A stretch of DNA of 6,963 nt from Robiginitomaculum sp036478975 (lineage in GTDB: Bacteria > Pseudomonadota > Alphaproteobacteria > Caulobacterales > Maricaulaceae), in assembly GCA_036478975.1 (NCBI GenBank), contig JAZGFA010000020.1:1-6963 (forward strand). The letters are read 5' to 3'. The translations under genes and the position numbers were made by a program. Below, piece by piece: positions 4,023 through 6,963 of the stretch. Every line of letters begins with the position of its first letter. The stretch's first letter is position 1. A model generated the notes under the pieces. The model ran no database searches, had not been told where the DNA came from, and worked only from the letters and a program-made list of their open reading frames with translations.

Positions 4023-6963
4023 ATGAGCAAACAGGCGCTAGGCATTTTGGCGGGAATATTACTTTTGGTAGCGGCTTGGGCCTTTGGATATAAGGTGCTT
4101 GGTAATTTAGCGGACGGGCGCGCGGCGTCAAATAGTCCTGTGTCGATAGCGCCGATTGAAGAGGGCCGCGATGCGCCGCAGGTGAGGCGAGCCGTTAATG
4201 CCGAGGGGGCAAACAGGCTGGAAAAAACAGCCATGCCGCTCCGCTACCGCTCCTATGAGCCGGACATGTCCGGAGAAACAACCCGCGCCTGCCTTCAATT
4301 TAGCGAAGACCTCGACCCAAAGCGCACCGATTATATGGATTATATTGATGTGGAGCCGGGCGGTAAATTTACTACGCAAGTGCGCGACAACCAATTATGC
4401 CTAAGCGGTTTTGATTATGATGAGCAATATGAAATTACGTTAAAACAAGGTCTGCCGGCCCAAGAGGCCGAAGGACTTGAGGCCGATGATAGTCTGACCA
4501 TTATATTTGGTGACAAGCCATCAGTGGTGGCCTTTTCCGGCGATGGTATCATCTTGCCGCGTATTGGCGCGCAGGGCCTAGCCATTGAAACGGTCAATGT
4601 AGATATTTTAGAGGTTGAAGTATTCCGCGTTAGCGACCGTATTCTTGCGCGGCGCTCTCCGTCTAGCGGCGAGACCACCGATGAGGGCCGTTATTCTTGG
4701 GAATATGATAATGCGGGCACTAATGTACGCGAGCTTATTTGGGACGGCGAAGTGGATGTGGACGGGGCGCGCAATCAGTCCGTGACCACGGTCCTGCCGC
4801 TCACCGACCTTGTTGGCGCGCTTAAACCCGGCGCCTATGTGGTCGCCGCGCGCCGCAAAACCGATGATAGCCAAAGCCGTCCAGCCCGTTCATGGCGCTG
4901 GATTATCTCTACAGACCTCGCCCTGACAACTTACCAAGGCGCAGATGGTCTTGGGGTTACGGTGCGCTCTATTGATAGCGCCCATGTGGTCGCGAATACG
5001 CGGGTGGCTTTAATTGCTAATAATAATGACGTGCTGGGCGAGGCGGTGACGGACCGTAATGGCCATGTTAATTTCCCCGCTGCTTTGATGGAAGGCACGG
5101 GGCCAGTTTCGGCGCAAATGCTGATGGCCTATGGCAAGGCTGGCGACTTCGCCATGCTGGACCTCTCTCGCGCCCCGCTTGACTTATCGGACCGCAATAT
5201 TGGCGGGCGCAAGGTTTACGGCGAAGTTGATGTTTATGCTTATACGGACCGCGGGGTTTATCGCCCCGGCGAGAATGTGCATCTGACGATGATGCTACGC
5301 GATAGCGATGGCCGCGCCGTGGACCGCGAAGCGACGCTGAGCATTTTAAAGCCTAATGGCATGGAAGCCTATTCCGAGCGCGTGTCGGGTCTCATGGCCG
5401 GAACCCTTGTTCATGATTACGCGGTTTCGCGCAGCGCCCCGCGCGGCATTTGGCAAGCGGTCATTGATATTGACGGCATTGGCGTTGTTGGCATGGCGGA
5501 CTTTAGCGTTGAAGATTTTGTGCCGCAAAAAATCACCGTTGACCTTGAAACCTCCGATGAGGTTTTACGCCTAAGCTCCGCGTCTACCCTGACCGTGCGC
5601 TCTGATTTCCTCTACGGCGCGCCGGGCAAAGACCTAGAGGCGGAAGCTGATATGCGGGTGCGCGTAGACCCGCGCCCGTTCCCAGCCTTTAAGGATTACC
5701 ATTTCGGCATGGCCGATGAAAGTTTCCAAGAGCTTGACATAGAACTTGGCAAATCAATGACCGACGCCACGGGCATGGCGCAGTTTGATATGGGCCTAGA
5801 GGAATATGATTTTGACACACGGGCGCCTTTGCGCGCGGAAATCACCGCAGGCGTAGCCGAGCCAGGTGGCCGTTATATTCAAAACTCAACCCGCGTGCCC
5901 CTGCATGCCCATGATTTCTATTTGGCGATTAAGCCGAGCTTTGACGATGACCGCGCCCCGCGCCGCGCTAATGCTGATTTTTCGGTGATTGCCGTTGATG
6001 ATACGGGCAAGCCGGTTGATATGGACGGGCTTGACTGGGAGTTGATCGAAGAAGAGTGGGACTATCATTGGTATCGCCAAAATGGCCGCTGGCACTATCG
6101 CCGCGACGTGCGCGATTTGCCTATGGCCGCCGGCGAATTTGCCGTAAGTAGCGAAAAGCCTGCGACCTTAACCCAGCGCCTAGACTGGGGCCATTACCGG
6201 CTCATCGTCACCGCTCCCGATAACCAAGCTAAAGCGAGCTATCGTTTCGCCGTCGGCTGGCGCGGGGCGAACACGTCCGACAGCCCGGATAAGCTGTCTA
6301 TCGCTGCGCCAAGCGCGCCGACCCGCATTGGCCAAAGCGTCAAGCTGACCCTTAACGCGCCATACGCTGGTCAAGGCGAGCTAGTGATTGCTAGCGACAA
6401 GGTGCATGAAATTCGCAATATCACTATCCCTAAGGGCGGTAGCGAGCTGACCATTAAGGCGAGCGAGAATTGGGGAGCCGGGGCTTATGCCATGCTGACC
6501 CTCTATACGCCGCGAAGCGCATCAGAGCGCCCCATTCCGCGCCGCGCCGTAGGCATTGCCTATATGCCGGTCAATGTTGACGCCAAGACGATAGGCGTTG
6601 AAATTGACGCGCCAAAGCTTACCCGTCCCCGCCAGACTCAGAAAATCACGCTGAAACTGACCGGCGCTACCGAAGGCACAAATTACGTGACATTGGCCGC
6701 GATTGATGAGGGCATATTGCTTTTGACTAAATATAAAAGCCCGTCGCCGGAGGGTTTCTACTTTGGCAAAACCGCGCTCGGCGTAGAATTGCGCGATGAT
6801 TATGCGCGGCTTTTAAATCCGAATATGGGTGCGCCGACCATTGCGCGCTCCGGCGGTGACGGTCTTGGCGGGGAAGGGCTAACCAGCGTTCCTGTTAAAA
6901 TCGTCTCTTTGTTTAATGGCCCTGTTACCGTGCGCGGCGGAAAGACCACGATTGAAGTGGAGC
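4023..6963 (+). CDS. Bacterial alpha-2-macroglobulin family protein, N-terminal part
   Basis: The frame runs from ATG 4023 to the window end without a stop: 980 full codons of a protein that normally has about 1,600-1,900. Bacterial alpha-2-macroglobulins are periplasmic protease traps thought to protect the envelope. Visible landmarks are IWDGEVDV (239-246), the macroglobulin hallmark TDRGVYRPGE (408-417), EDFVPQ (497-502), a Trp-rich strand LDWELIEEEWDYHWY starting near 670, AAIDEGILLLTKY (892-904) with the following YFGK...LGVELRDDYARL, and a Gly-rich GGDGLGGEG linker near the end. The bait region, thioester (if any) and C-terminal domains lie beyond the window. The N-terminus (QALGILAGILLLVAAWAFGY) is a single hydrophobic segment with no lipobox Cys, suggesting a signal anchor rather than the lipoprotein anchor of E. 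coli YfhM. The start is supported by GAGAG (4013-4017) five bases upstream. The family is certain; whether the trap is of thioester type cannot be seen. Confidence 0.95.
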   Translation, partial: MSKQALGILAGILLLVAAWAFGYKVLGNLADGRAASNSPVSIAPIEEGRDAPQVRRAVNAEGANRLEKTAMPLRYRSYEPDMSGETTRACLQFSEDLDPKRTDYMDYIDVEPGGKFTTQVRDNQLCLSGFDYDEQYEITLKQGLPAQEAEGLEADDSLTIIFGDKPSVVAFSGDGIILPRIGAQGLAIETVNVDILEVEVFRVSDRILARRSPSSGETTDEGRYSWEYDNAGTNVRELIWDGEVDVDGARNQSVTTVLPLTDLVGALKPGAYVVAARRKTDDSQSRPARSWRWIISTDLALTTYQGADGLGVTVRSIDSAHVVANTRVALIANNNDVLGEAVTDRNGHVNFPAALMEGTGPVSAQMLMAYGKAGDFAMLDLSRAPLDLSDRNIGGRKVYGEVDVYAYTDRGVYRPGENVHLTMMLRDSDGRAVDREATLSILKPNGMEAYSERVSGLMAGTLVHDYAVSRSAPRGIWQAVIDIDGIGVVGMADFSVEDFVPQKITVDLETSDEVLRLSSASTLTVRSDFLYGAPGKDLEAEADMRVRVDPRPFPAFKDYHFGMADESFQELDIELGKSMTDATGMAQFDMGLEEYDFDTRAPLRAEITAGVAEPGGRYIQNSTRVPLHAHDFYLAIKPSFDDDRAPRRANADFSVIAVDDTGKPVDMDGLDWELIEEEWDYHWYRQNGRWHYRRDVRDLPMAAGEFAVSSEKPATLTQRLDWGHYRLIVTAPDNQAKASYRFAVGWRGANTSDSPDKLSIAAPSAPTRIGQSVKLTLNAPYAGQGELVIASDKVHEIRNITIPKGGSELTIKASENWGAGAYAMLTLYTPRSASERPIPRRAVGIAYMPVNVDAKTIGVEIDAPKLTRPRQTQKITLKLTGATEGTNYVTLAAIDEGILLLTKYKSPSPEGFYFGKTALGVELRDDYARLLNPNMGAPTIARSGGDGLGGEGLTSVPVKIVSLFNGPVTVRGGKTTIEVE

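Noticed and set aside
3995..6374. Several 60-88 codon minus-strand frames and one plus-strand frame within the alpha-2-macroglobulin region
   Set aside because: All overlap a continuous 980-codon frame with clear macroglobulin motifs and have no independent support.

Overview
This window looks like chromosomal DNA from a moderately GC-rich Alphaproteobacterium, possibly a marine or hyphomonad-like lineage. That is an inference from codon use (GCG, GGC, GAT, TAT, ATT favoured) and gene families; no ribosomal or other taxonomic marker is present. I see no tRNA, rRNA, CRISPR array, insertion sequence or phage gene, and no clear sign of recent horizontal transfer.

Layout, left to right. Bases 1-648 (+) hold the 3' part of a QEGLA/DUF1704 (MATCAP-like) metallopeptidase-family gene, cut by the window edge. 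It converges, with only 8 bp between stop codons, on a secreted M28-family zinc peptidase with a C-terminal fibronectin-III-like domain (2030-657, -). A 123-bp divergent promoter region separates that gene from a beta-class carbonic anhydrase (2154-2795, +). The carbonic anhydrase converges on an unrecognised secreted, acidic, Ala/Thr/Asp/Gly-rich protein (3799-2924, -). A strong rho-independent terminator for the latter sits in the junction, followed by two degenerate tandem copies of itself, the last of which contains the carbonic anhydrase stop codon. A 223-bp divergent region then leads into a large bacterial alpha-2-macroglobulin gene (4023 to the window end, +), of which the first 980 codons are visible.

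The genes are mostly single transcription units in alternating orientation, so no operon is evident. Three of the five products are predicted to be exported or envelope-anchored (M28 peptidase, acidic secreted protein, alpha-2-macroglobulin), giving an envelope/extracellular-protein flavour, but a joint pathway is not demonstrated. The most notable items are the tandem terminator-derived array, the secreted protein with codon use suggesting high expression and a calcium-loop-like motif, and the replacement of the first metal-ligand His by Asp in the M28 peptidase. I found no convincing previously undescribed multi-gene system.
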